Shown here in pieces: positions 8,153 through 16,391 of a DNA stretch of 64,000 bases. Below the pieces are notes generated by a model. It was not told the DNA's origin. It saw nothing but the letters and a program-made list of their open reading frames with translations, and did no database searches. Within the stretch, counting starts at the first letter, position 1. Each line of letters starts with the position of its first letter. Source of the stretch: an uncultured Ruminococcus sp. (GTDB taxonomy: Bacteria; Bacillota; Clostridia; Oscillospirales; Ruminococcaceae); contig UPZA01000006.1 of the NCBI GenBank assembly GCA_900538575.1, forward strand, positions 1-64,000, written 5' to 3'. A program made the translations under genes and the position numbers.

Positions 8153-10937
8153 ATGAGCAAATTTATAAAAAGGCAAAACAACCTCCGAAAAGCGCAGGCA
8201 CGATTTGAAAAAGTGAGCCGTCGCAGTAAGCAGTTTCAGCTGAGTTTTGAAAGACGGCAGAATGAAAACGGCAAGTTCAGAACTCACGTAAGTATCAAGC
8301 ACGGCGAAAAAGAGTATCACGGCAATAATCGTGGATTATTTCATAAGGCTGTCAATTCACGGTTTCGTATCAAGGGTGATGTTCCATCGGTAACAAAAAC
8401 GATAAACAGTTTTCAGCCGAAAACTTTCAAAGGCAAGACTTTCAAAAAGTCTGCACAGGCGGTAAATTTTGCAATTCATGATGTTACACAGACTGCCATT
8501 GATGTAACTCTTGTAAGTGAAACAATCGGCTTGAAATCGGCAGATGCGGCAAGGCGTGAAGTTGTAAATAATCTCAGACAAAAATATTCCCGTGAAGCTG
8601 TTGACGATTATCACAGAGGTACGCTTGAAACACTTCGCATCGGTGCTGATGCGGTTAAAGGTACAAGGAATCATTTCAAGCAGAAAAAGCAGTACAAGCT
8701 CGAAAAAGCTAAATTTAAGCTGAAAAAAGCGGAATATGCAGTTTTCAAAGAAGATACCTTTAAGCCGAAAATTCAGAAAAATAACGCTGATTTGAAATCC
8801 GCTAAAGCTGACATTAAACATCATAAGCAGAATTACAGGCAAGGCAGTAAATCTAATATTCAAAAGGCTTTCAGGATACTGCGTACTCAGAAATTTAAGC
8901 AGACAAAGCGTGAAAATAAATTTGAATGTAAAAAACTGACTGTAGAAAAGAATTTCAAAAGCAAAGAACTGAAAAATCAGCGGAAAATCAAACATGATTC
9001 CAAAACCGGATTTCTTGTTCTGAAACCTGTGAAATACACGGAAAACCGCATGAAAGCGTCTGCTTGGCAAAAGGCGGTCAATGAAGATGCGGACAACGAT
9101 ATGATGCACGTTGTGGATTCTGCGAAACGCAGAATTGTCGAGCCTGCGGTGCAGAAAATCTCCAAAAACGAACGTTTACAAAGGCAGCAGAAAAAGCGTG
9201 AAAGCCTTTCCGACAGACAGAAAAGGTCTAATCAGAAGCTGAATCGTCAGGAAAATCGGCTGAAAGAAAAAAGCAGCAAACCTCCGAAAAAGCGTAAAAA
9301 ACCGAAACATCAGAAATCTTTTTCGAAGAAATTCAAAGATTTTGCAAAGACTGTCGGGAAGTTTATCAAGAATGTTTATGAGAAAGAAGTTAAGAAATTT
9401 TTCGCCTGTATTGCTGTCCCTATCATAATTATTCCTTGTGTTTGTATTTATTGTCATGATTTTCAGTTCCATATTATCGGGCGGCGGATTCACGCTCGGA
9501 ACTTACGCTGCACAGGATTATGACCTGAGTGAAGCCGAAAAATACTACACAAAACTCGCTTGGGACTTAAACGAAAAAGTTATCCGATGTGGCGGTGACG
9601 ATTGGAAAAAGGCTCTGAAAGACTTGGGTGTAAACACATCGGGTTACAAGGACAAGCCCGACGAATACATTTGGGGAAATTCAGTGCATTTCAATTATGA
9701 TGCGGTTTACGATTTTGATGTGTATAAATTATGGGCGTTTCTTTGTGCTTATTACTACGATTTCAGTGCGGAAAACGGCGATATAAAATACTGGCAATTC
9801 AAAAGCGGTACAGAAGATTTGCTTGACGAGATTTTTAATGCAGAGTACCAATTTGAGCATTTCTATGACAATACGTCAAGGTGGGAGGAATTGCCGGACT
9901 ACGTTTATTTCGGAGGCGGAAGTGCCGAAACAGGTACATATTACCGCTGTGAAACGGCGGCTTACATCTATGACGGGCAGCCTTACAGATACCGATTCAA
10001 ACCAACGGCATATACTGCTGAATTATCGCAGTATTTCGACAGCGAAGGGTATGTTTGTATTGACTCAGATTACAGGGTTCTGAATCCGAATGATAACTAC
10101 GAGCTGACGGGATACATGGTCATGGACCATCGCTATTTTTCGGGAACAAAAGAGCCGTTTTACTACATCGACGAATCCTCAAACACCTTCTTTTTCATGC
10201 ACAGCGGCGAACGTTATGACAGAAGTTTTTGGGGCTGGAACGGCATAGATGCATGGTTTTTGGTTTCTCCAACTGATACGGCAATTTGGAATTACAACAT
10301 TACCGACGCTTGTATGTACGGATATTATCAGAAATATAAGTGGAAAAACGACTGCCGACTTTATTACAACGTCAAGCAGAAAAAGACATTTGATGAAGTA
10401 ATAACCGAAAAGCTGAGTTCTATGTCATATTCCGATGAGCGTGTACAATATTACAATCTTCTTGTCGGTACGGACAGTGGAACGATGTACGGCAATCATC
10501 AGACTTTGCAGAGCCTGACGGGAACAAGTATTCACGAAAGTATCGTTACAAACGGCTTCGGTTGGGATATGCAGGAGTGGAATATTCGGCATTGCAGCAT
10601 TGACGATTTGCATGAAGCGGTAGATATTGCGGTTACAAGCGGAGGTAATATTTTTGCTCCTTTCGACTGTAAAATTGATTCTTATGACAGCGATACAAAG
10701 ACCGTTATTCTGTGGAAAAACGATGTGCAGTATTGGTACGACGGCACAGGCGGAACAAAGCGTGATACCGAAGTCACAATCAAAAATGTCACGCTGAAAG
10801 GCTGTGAAAAGGGCGATACCATAAGCGAGGGAGAAGTTTTTGCAGCGGCTTCATCAACATATATTCACATCAAAATTGAAATTGATACTGACGGTATGGG
10901 TTGGGACTTCATTGACCCAAGACTTGTGCTTTATTAA
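8153..10937 (+). pseudogene. CD1108-like mobile-element protein, frameshifted; degenerate M23 end
   Basis: The first part (8153 to about 9432) encodes a very basic, repetitive N-terminal domain running up to a membrane segment. The frame then shifts by +1 around 9430-9436 (ATT-ATT-C-CTT): adding one base lets the membrane segment continue as LVFVFIVMIFSSILSGGG into the second frame (to 10,937). The C-terminal 130 residues look like a LytM/M23 peptidase fold with HEAVDIA (HxxxD), but the expected HxH is HIK, so activity is doubtful. In intact relatives this is one cell-wall-associated conjugation protein. Expression of full-length protein would need frameshifting or the shift may be an assembly error. 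Confidence 0.75.
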
Positions 10938-10949
10938 TGAGGGAAAATT

Positions 10950-11249
10950 ATGGCTGTAAACGATAAGAAAATTGCAAAGCTGCTTGAACGTGCGGAATCA
11001 CTTGACAAGCGTATCAGGGAAGATACTGCGGAACGCAAGCAAATTTTAGCGGAGATTGACCGTCTGAGTTACGCAAATCTCAAGACGGAACTCGCCAAGA
11101 ACGATATGACAACGGACGATTATGTGCAGTTTATTAAGATGAAAAAGAAGATGAATGACATGAATCTTACTGCCCAAGACATCGAAAAAATGCTTGACGG
11201 CATAATCGAAAATACGGAGGGAACTGACGATGAAAAGAAAATTTTTTAG
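10950..11249 (+). CDS. DUF4315 family protein
   Basis: A 99-residue, charged, helical protein with the pattern KIAKLLERAESLDKRI and a C-terminal MKKKMNDMNLTAQDIEKML. It resembles DUF4315 proteins that sit between the CD1108-like and CD1107-like genes of Tn1549-type elements; function is unknown. It overlaps the next gene by 20 bases. Confidence 0.75.
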   Translation: MAVNDKKIAKLLERAESLDKRIREDTAERKQILAEIDRLSYANLKTELAKNDMTTDDYVQFIKMKKKMNDMNLTAQDIEKMLDGIIENTEGTDDEKKIF

Positions 11250-12015
11250 CGCTGTGCTTTCAGCTGCCGTGTTTGCAATTGCAAGCGTTGGAATTACCGC
11301 TTCTGCGGAAGAAGTTATGACAGATAAAAGTGTGCAGGTGCAGGAAGTTGTAACTGAAATTCCTGCTTCGGAAAGCGCTGCTGAACTGGTGAATGATACA
11401 CTGGAAGAACAGGCTTCATCAGAGTCTACAGAAGAAACTACAATCGACTTCTTTGCCGATGATTACTACGATACGAACGGTAATGCTACTTTGATTCAGG
11501 AGGAAAATATTATCTATAATTCGGAGGAAATGCAGTTTATTGCTGTCACCACAAAGGACGGTCATGTCTTTTACGTGCTGATAAATTATTCTGCTGAAAA
11601 CGGCGAGAATAATGTGTATTTTCTCAACAAAGTTGACGATTACGACTTGTATGCGCTGCTCTATGCAGGTGAAGAAGATGAGGACGGAAACACTGCGATT
11701 ACTCCTGAACAGGCGGCGCAGGCTGCGGAAAATGCCAACAGCAGAATAAAGCCGCAGAATGATTCTGAAAAGGCAAATGAAGCGGCAGAATTTACTGACA
11801 GCGAGGAGCAATCTGCCGAGGAAACTCCTGCAAAAAGCAGTTCCATGAACATGACTTCCATTTATCTTGTAATCGGTGTGATTGCTCTCGCTGCGGTCGG
11901 ATTTGTAGGATTCAAATTCCTCAAAAAGCCAAAGAAAAATGTTGTGCCGGAGACTGATGAGGAAGAAGAAATCAATTTTTATGACGATGATGAAATCAAT
12001 GAAGATGAAGAATAA
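11230..12015 (+). CDS. CD1107-like DUF4366 surface protein
   Basis: Predicted cell-surface protein of the conjugation module. It has a signal peptide (residues 1-26, ending near ITASAEE), an extracellular domain of about 180 residues with acidic linkers, one transmembrane helix (about 212-230, YLVIGVIALAAVGFVGF) and a short acidic cytoplasmic tail. This layout and position fit DUF4366/CD1107 family proteins. GGAGG precedes the ATG. It may act in mating contact or envelope passage, which is inference. Confidence 0.78.
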   Translation: MKRKFFSAVLSAAVFAIASVGITASAEEVMTDKSVQVQEVVTEIPASESAAELVNDTLEEQASSESTEETTIDFFADDYYDTNGNATLIQEENIIYNSEEMQFIAVTTKDGHVFYVLINYSAENGENNVYFLNKVDDYDLYALLYAGEEDEDGNTAITPEQAAQAAENANSRIKPQNDSEKANEAAEFTDSEEQSAEETPAKSSSMNMTSIYLVIGVIALAAVGFVGFKFLKKPKKNVVPETDEEEEINFYDDDEINEDEE

Positions 12016-12029
12016 CGGAGGTAATTTTT

Positions 12030-12299
12030 ATGAACAGGGTTGCAAAAATCAGTATTATTTCAGGTGCGGTTGCAGGAACTATCGGCTCGGCGGCTTTGGC
12101 AGTTAAGCACATCAAACGCAAGGCTCACAGGGACGGTTTCAACACTGCTGTTGAGATTCAGCTCGATGCAGCTGACCGCTTTATCAATGTTGTAAATGCG
12201 GAGGTTGACAAAATTATCAGCCGATACAACAATCTTGTGGACGAGTATAACCGACTTGCAGAAGATTACTGTAATCTGCTTGATGATTATAACGAGTAA
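12030..12299 (+). CDS. Small membrane-anchored coiled-coil protein
   Basis: An 89-residue protein with an N-terminal hydrophobic stretch (about residues 7-24) followed by a helical region with heptad-like repeats (NNLVDEYNRLAEDYCNLLDDY). GGAGG lies upstream and the gene is 14 bases after the CD1107-like gene, so it is likely in the same operon. No known family recognised. Confidence 0.65.
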   Translation: MNRVAKISIISGAVAGTIGSAALAVKHIKRKAHRDGFNTAVEIQLDAADRFINVVNAEVDKIISRYNNLVDEYNRLAEDYCNLLDDYNE

Positions 12300-12323
12300 G
12301 ATTAACTGAAAGGATAACGGACA

Positions 12324-12470
12324 ATGAGAAAAAGAGAATTTGTCGGTGTCACAATTATCGGGGCTATGATTTGTTTTATTTGCTTTATTTTTGGCAGGAA
12401 AAAGGGATTTTTGAAAGGATACATAGATGCTGACAACATGATGTTTAATGAAGGTTTTAAGCCTCTTTGA
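12324..12470 (+). CDS. Small membrane protein (48 aa)
   Basis: Short ORF starting with MRKREFVGVTII, a single hydrophobic segment rich in Ile, Cys and Phe, and a basic region GRKKGF. AAGGA precedes the ATG, and the 3' end overlaps the methyltransferase start by 23 bases. Likely real because of the ribosome site and tight packing, but function is unknown. Confidence 0.5.
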   Translation: MRKREFVGVTIIGAMICFICFIFGRKKGFLKGYIDADNMMFNEGFKPL

Positions 12471-13380
12471 CGGCATTTCCTGCGGAAGATTGGCGCTTGA
12501 ACGTGCTAATCTTCCGGTAGAAAAATATGATGCCTTTGAAATCGACAGGTACGCTATTGCCGTGTCACAGAACAATTACCCCGATATTGTTCAGCACGGT
12601 GATGTATTTAATGGCAATTTTAAACAGTTCAAAGGTTATGATTTATTGCTCGGAGGTTCTCCGTGTACCTACTGGAGCGTGGCGAAAAAAGAACGTGAAA
12701 CTACTGCTGACGGCGAGGGATTCCGTTTGTTTATGGAATATGTGAGAGCGTTGGAGGCGTCGGAGTGCCGATACTTCCTTTACGAGAATAACTTTTCCAT
12801 ACATCAGAATATCAAGGATGAAATCTCCGAAAAGCTCGGTGTACAGCCGATTATGATTAACTCGGCTTTGCTATCGGCACAGAATCGAAAACGCTGTTAC
12901 TGGACGAATATTCCGAATGTTTCACAACCGCAAGATAAGGGAATTTTGCTTGCGGATATTCTTGAAAGCGGCGTTGCTTGGCAGGATAAAAGCTACTGTA
13001 TGACGGCAAGCTATGACGGTGCGATTTTCTCCAATACCCTTAAACGAAAACAGCGTACTATGATAGCCGAGCCTGTTCGTATCGGTCACTATGGCAAAGG
13101 CGGTCAGGGACAGCGTATCTACTCGGTTTACGGCAAGTCGGTAACGCTGTCGGCAAATGGCGGCGGTCAGGGTGCGAAAACAGGTCTGTATAAAATTGAC
13201 TTGCCCAATGGGGATTACATAATCCGCAAGCTGACACCTGTTGAAGCTGAAAGATTGCAGACTTTGCCCGACAATTATACGGCAGGGATTTCAAACACTC
13301 AGCGTTATAAATGTATCGGCAATGGTTGGACGGTTGATGTAATTGCTCATATTTTAGGAGGTTTGTCGAATGAATATTGA
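12448..13380 (+). CDS. DNA (cytosine-5) methyltransferase, orphan
   Basis: C5-cytosine methyltransferase with motif I LSLFDGISCG, the PC motif IV in GGSPCTYWS (catalytic Cys), motif VI as ENN (usually ENV), motif VIII QNRKRCYW and motif X GNGWTVDVI. No restriction nuclease is encoded nearby, so it may protect the element from host restriction during transfer. The start overlaps a small upstream ORF and has no strong ribosome site, suggesting coupling. The 3' end overlaps the next gene by 11 bases. Confidence 0.88.
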   Translation: MKVLSLFDGISCGRLALERANLPVEKYDAFEIDRYAIAVSQNNYPDIVQHGDVFNGNFKQFKGYDLLLGGSPCTYWSVAKKERETTADGEGFRLFMEYVRALEASECRYFLYENNFSIHQNIKDEISEKLGVQPIMINSALLSAQNRKRCYWTNIPNVSQPQDKGILLADILESGVAWQDKSYCMTASYDGAIFSNTLKRKQRTMIAEPVRIGHYGKGGQGQRIYSVYGKSVTLSANGGGQGAKTGLYKIDLPNGDYIIRKLTPVEAERLQTLPDNYTAGISNTQRYKCIGNGWTVDVIAHILGGLSNEY

Positions 13381-14389
13381 AGCCTATCATAAGTCCTTTG
13401 ATACTGAAAATTACACAATTGTTGACAGCTATGCAAAGGCTCTAAGGCACATAAATGGCAGTTCTACAGCGCTTTGCAGTATCAGCGGCGGAAGTGACAG
13501 CGATATTGTACTTGACATTATCCACAACGTTGATGATTCGGAAAAAGTCGTTTATTACTGGATTGATACGGGACTTGAATATCAGGCAGCAAAAGAACAT
13601 CTTTCTTTTTTGGAAGATAAATACGGTATCGAAATTCAGCGTATCAAGCCGATAAAGCCTATCCCGACCTGTGTCCGTGAGTATGGTGTACCGTTTTTGT
13701 CAAAGTACGTTTCGGAGCAGATGATGCGTTTACAGTCGCACAATTTTCAGTGGGAAGATGAGCCGTTAGAGGTACTTTTGAAGAAATATCCTAACTGTAA
13801 AGTCGCTTTGCAATGGTGGTGTAATGCCTATTATACGGCAGAAAACGGTGTTCAGCAGATGAGCCGATTTTCCATAAACCGCAACAAATGGCTGAAAGAG
13901 TTTATCACGCAGAATCCGCCTGACTTCCCCATATCTAACAAATGCTGTGAGTATGCAAAAAAGAAGCCTGCAAGGCAGTTCGTCAAGGAAACGGGCGCGG
14001 ATTTGGAGATTACAGGTATCAGAAAATCTGAAGGAGGAATCCGTTCAGCAAATTACAAGACCTGTTTTTCTGAAAGCAAGTCCAAAGGCTGTGTTACATA
14101 CCGCCCGATATTTTGGTATACGGACAGTGACAAGCGTGATTACGAGGATTTTTACGGAGTAACGCATTCTCGCTGCTATGCGGAATATGGCTTAAAACGT
14201 ACCGGCTGTGTCGGTTGTCCGTTCAACCCTCATATCAACGAAGAACTTTCAATCATCGAAAAATATGAGCCGAAACTGTACACGGCAGCTGTCAATATTT
14301 TCGGGAAATCTTATGAATATACCCGAAAATATCGGGAGTTTGTGAAAATGATGAATGCATTGGATAAAGGGGGAAAATATCATGATTGA
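13370..14389 (+). CDS. PAPS reductase-like (PP-loop) protein
   Basis: Adenine nucleotide alpha-hydrolase fold protein of the phosphoadenosine phosphosulfate reductase group. It has the PP-loop SISGGSDSDIVL near residue 40 and several Cys pairs (CCEYAKKKPARQF; TGCVGCPFNPH) that could hold a metal or Fe-S cluster. Proteins of this type occur in mobile elements and phages, often near methyltransferases; the substrate is not known to me. Translational overlap with the methyltransferase suggests a shared job, perhaps nucleic-acid modification. That is inference. Confidence 0.75.
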   Translation: MNIEAYHKSFDTENYTIVDSYAKALRHINGSSTALCSISGGSDSDIVLDIIHNVDDSEKVVYYWIDTGLEYQAAKEHLSFLEDKYGIEIQRIKPIKPIPTCVREYGVPFLSKYVSEQMMRLQSHNFQWEDEPLEVLLKKYPNCKVALQWWCNAYYTAENGVQQMSRFSINRNKWLKEFITQNPPDFPISNKCCEYAKKKPARQFVKETGADLEITGIRKSEGGIRSANYKTCFSESKSKGCVTYRPIFWYTDSDKRDYEDFYGVTHSRCYAEYGLKRTGCVGCPFNPHINEELSIIEKYEPKLYTAAVNIFGKSYEYTRKYREFVKMMNALDKGGKYHD

Positions 14390-14501
14390 TATACGAAGTT
14401 TACTTGAACATTACCCGATTATGCTTATAGTTCTGGGAGTTATCAGTGTGATTTGCATTGTTTCATGTCTAATCGAAAAAAAGAAAATAACATTAAACTA
14501 A
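14382..14501 (+). CDS. Very small membrane protein (39 aa)
   Basis: The ATG overlaps the end of the PAPS-reductase-like gene. The peptide has one hydrophobic helix (YPIMLIVLGVISVICIVSCL) and a basic end. A preceding GGGGG run (GGATAAAGGGGGAAAA) can serve as ribosome site. Function unknown. Confidence 0.45.
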   Translation: MIDIRSLLEHYPIMLIVLGVISVICIVSCLIEKKKITLN

Positions 14502-14515
14502 AACAGAGGTTTATC

Positions 14516-14734
14516 ATGAAAATTTTAAAAATAATTAAGAGTATTATCGGTATTGGCTCTGTTTCGGGAATTGCCATACTTGCTTACAAATTCGGTGAGT
14601 ATAACGGCAGAGAAAATGAAAAGAAACGCAATCAAGAAAACGACGAGTATGATTTCTACGGCTGTGACTATGATGAGGAAGATGACGAGTGTATTGCTCC
14701 TCATCGGAACAACTCCGAGGTGCAGAGAGAATAA
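14516..14734 (+). CDS. Small membrane protein with acidic tail
   Basis: A 72-residue protein with an N-terminal hydrophobic segment (IIGIGSVSGIAILAYKFGEY) and an acidic C-terminal half containing CDYDEEDDEC. The start is the ATG after AGAGG; the longer frame from 14453 overlaps the preceding small ORF. It is the last gene before a hairpin terminator. Function unknown. Confidence 0.5.
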   Translation: MKILKIIKSIIGIGSVSGIAILAYKFGEYNGRENEKKRNQENDEYDFYGCDYDEEDDECIAPHRNNSEVQRE

Positions 14735-14737
14735 AAT

Positions 14738-14763
14738 AAGCACAGCTTTTTACGGCTGTGCTT
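14738..14763. terminator. Bidirectional hairpin terminator
   Basis: AAGCACAGC (14738-14746) pairs perfectly with GCTGTGCTT (14755-14763) around an 8-base loop. A-rich sequence flanks one side and T-rich the other, so it can stop both the conjugation operon and the converging toxin gene. Confidence 0.75.
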
Positions 14764-14773
14764 TAATAGAATT

Positions 14774-15679
14774 TTAATTGAATAATTCCTTTTCAAAAAT
14801 ATCGGTTAAAGCCTTTATAGCTTGCTCATAAGTCACGTCCTCAAATAAAAGTGGTATTGTTATAGCGTTATAATCATCTTTGTAAACATCTTTTAAAATA
14901 ATCTCTTTAAGAATTTCTGTTACGTTTATGCCGTCTTGAACAGAAAGGCACATTTTATGAGGTTTCCTCTCCTGTGCAACGGAAAGAGCCAAATCCCTTA
15001 AAGTATCATCAATCGGTACGATTCCCGATAATTTATAAATATCATAAATATGCCTTGAATGTTCACTTATACTTCCAAGCATATAGTAATCTGCAAGTGC
15101 AAAAATTTTATCTATCATAGTTCTTTCAGCGGTCTGAACATTAAGTTCAAAGGGCTGTAAATCGTTTTGTAAGATAAAATCGTCGTATCCATTATCAGAA
15201 AGAAATTGATAAATAAGGCTGTCCGCTTTCATTATTTTTGTTGGATAGGCTCTTTGATAAACAGCTGTTTCAACTATCAGCTGCTCTTTCAGATAATCTG
15301 CTGACATTACAGACGGATAATCTATTACATAGCGGTTATAGTCACGTCTGCTGCGAATACTTTCAGGATTTGTAAGCGTAAACTCAAGATTACTTATTAC
15401 ATCTAATATAGAAGATTTCATCTTCTTTCTTTTGCTTTCAGACGGCTTGTTTTCCGATTGGATATTCAAATCTATATCCTCCGAAAAACGTTTTATAACG
15501 TGATAGCATTTTGAAAGTGAAGTGCCGCCCTTGAAAATAATATCGGGCATTGCCGTAACAAGTTCTTTCAGAAAAAGAGTTACATAATAATCTTTTTCAA
15601 CGATTTCGACTTTTACTCCCAGATATTCAGAGGTTTTCAAAATTGTTTCTTCAAAAACTGCTTTGTCATTATGCAACAT
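14774..15679 (-). CDS. abiEii: AbiEii-like nucleotidyltransferase toxin
   Basis: Nucleotidyltransferase of the AbiEii/AbiGii group, the toxin of type IV abortive-infection toxin-antitoxin pairs. The core motif is IIFKGGTSLSKCYHVI followed by RFSEDIDLNI, which holds the GGTSLS and DxD-type residues. The 301-residue length is normal. It overlaps the upstream antitoxin-like gene by 11 bases. The pair may stabilise the element or act against phage; the latter is inference. Confidence 0.85.
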   Translation of the reverse strand: MLHNDKAVFEETILKTSEYLGVKVEIVEKDYYVTLFLKELVTAMPDIIFKGGTSLSKCYHVIKRFSEDIDLNIQSENKPSESKRKKMKSSILDVISNLEFTLTNPESIRSRRDYNRYVIDYPSVMSADYLKEQLIVETAVYQRAYPTKIMKADSLIYQFLSDNGYDDFILQNDLQPFELNVQTAERTMIDKIFALADYYMLGSISEHSRHIYDIYKLSGIVPIDDTLRDLALSVAQERKPHKMCLSVQDGINVTEILKEIILKDVYKDDYNAITIPLLFEDVTYEQAIKALTDIFEKELFN

Positions 15680-16283
15680 AATATATCACTCCGCTTTCTA
15701 CAAGATTACGCATTGACTTGTCGGGAAAAACAGGTGCAAACTGCATAACTTGTTCTCTTGTAATTCCATTTTCGTCAATCCATTTTTTGAGTATTCCTTT
15801 TTTTACTGTATCCAAGAAGTTTGCAGAAGCAATGCTCATAATATCCAGAAATCTCAGAACGGCAATATTCTCATTGTTAATCCGTACCCTTGCTTTACGC
15901 AAAATAACCTCTTGATTTCCGACTTTGACTCTGCGTAATTTAGAGCTTTCGTTATTTGTTTGAATTTCGGGAATATTCGGCATTTGTGTAGAAAGACCGA
16001 TTTGCTGAAGTGCAGTTGTACCTGTAAAAAAACCAATGCTGTTGCCATTATCAGATAAATATTTTCGCTTGATAACTTTGTTTGGATTAAGAGAACTTTT
16101 CCCGAAAATCGTATCTTGTGGAATATAATAAATTCCTTTTTCGTAACGGACAATTTGATTTGATTCACAAAGACGTGCAAGTTCCTTTGAAATCCAAATT
16201 TTTGAATAGTTATTAAAGTCAATATCAGTAATAAAAATCGGCTCATTAAACCCGAAAGTTTCAATTAGATAGTCATAAAGCAT
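15669..16283 (-). CDS. abiEi: AbiEi-like antitoxin/transcriptional regulator
   Basis: A 204-residue protein with an N-terminal winged-helix-like region (FITDIDFNNYSKIWISKELARLC ... IVRYEKGIYYIP), as in AbiEi/DUF6088-type antitoxins that repress their own promoter. The start is ATG 16283, with GGAGGTGAAAG before it; the GTG three codons upstream lies in the ribosome site. A strong promoter precedes it. Confidence 0.78.
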   Translation of the reverse strand: MLYDYLIETFGFNEPIFITDIDFNNYSKIWISKELARLCESNQIVRYEKGIYYIPQDTIFGKSSLNPNKVIKRKYLSDNGNSIGFFTGTTALQQIGLSTQMPNIPEIQTNNESSKLRRVKVGNQEVILRKARVRINNENIAVLRFLDIMSIASANFLDTVKKGILKKWIDENGITREQVMQFAPVFPDKSMRNLVESGVIYYVA

Positions 16284-16310
16284 AACTTTCACCTCCGTTG
16301 TTCTATCATA

Positions 16311-16339
16311 ATTATACTACAAGTGACCGTGAAAGTCAA
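16311..16339 (-). promoter_or_regulatory. Promoter of the AbiE-type pair
   Basis: On the minus strand TTGACT (16339-16334) and TATAAT (16316-16311) are separated by 17 bases, near consensus, about 30 bases before the antitoxin start. Confidence 0.8.
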
Positions 16340-16391
16340 GCGTAATATATTTTTGCTTTAAAAAATTTTAATATAGAAAGGAAGTTTTCCT

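Noticed and set aside
8357..9109. Minus-strand ORF of 250 codons, hydrophobic
   Set aside because: Its Phe- and Leu-rich character is the reverse of the Lys/Glu-rich codons of the CD1108-like gene; treated as a shadow.
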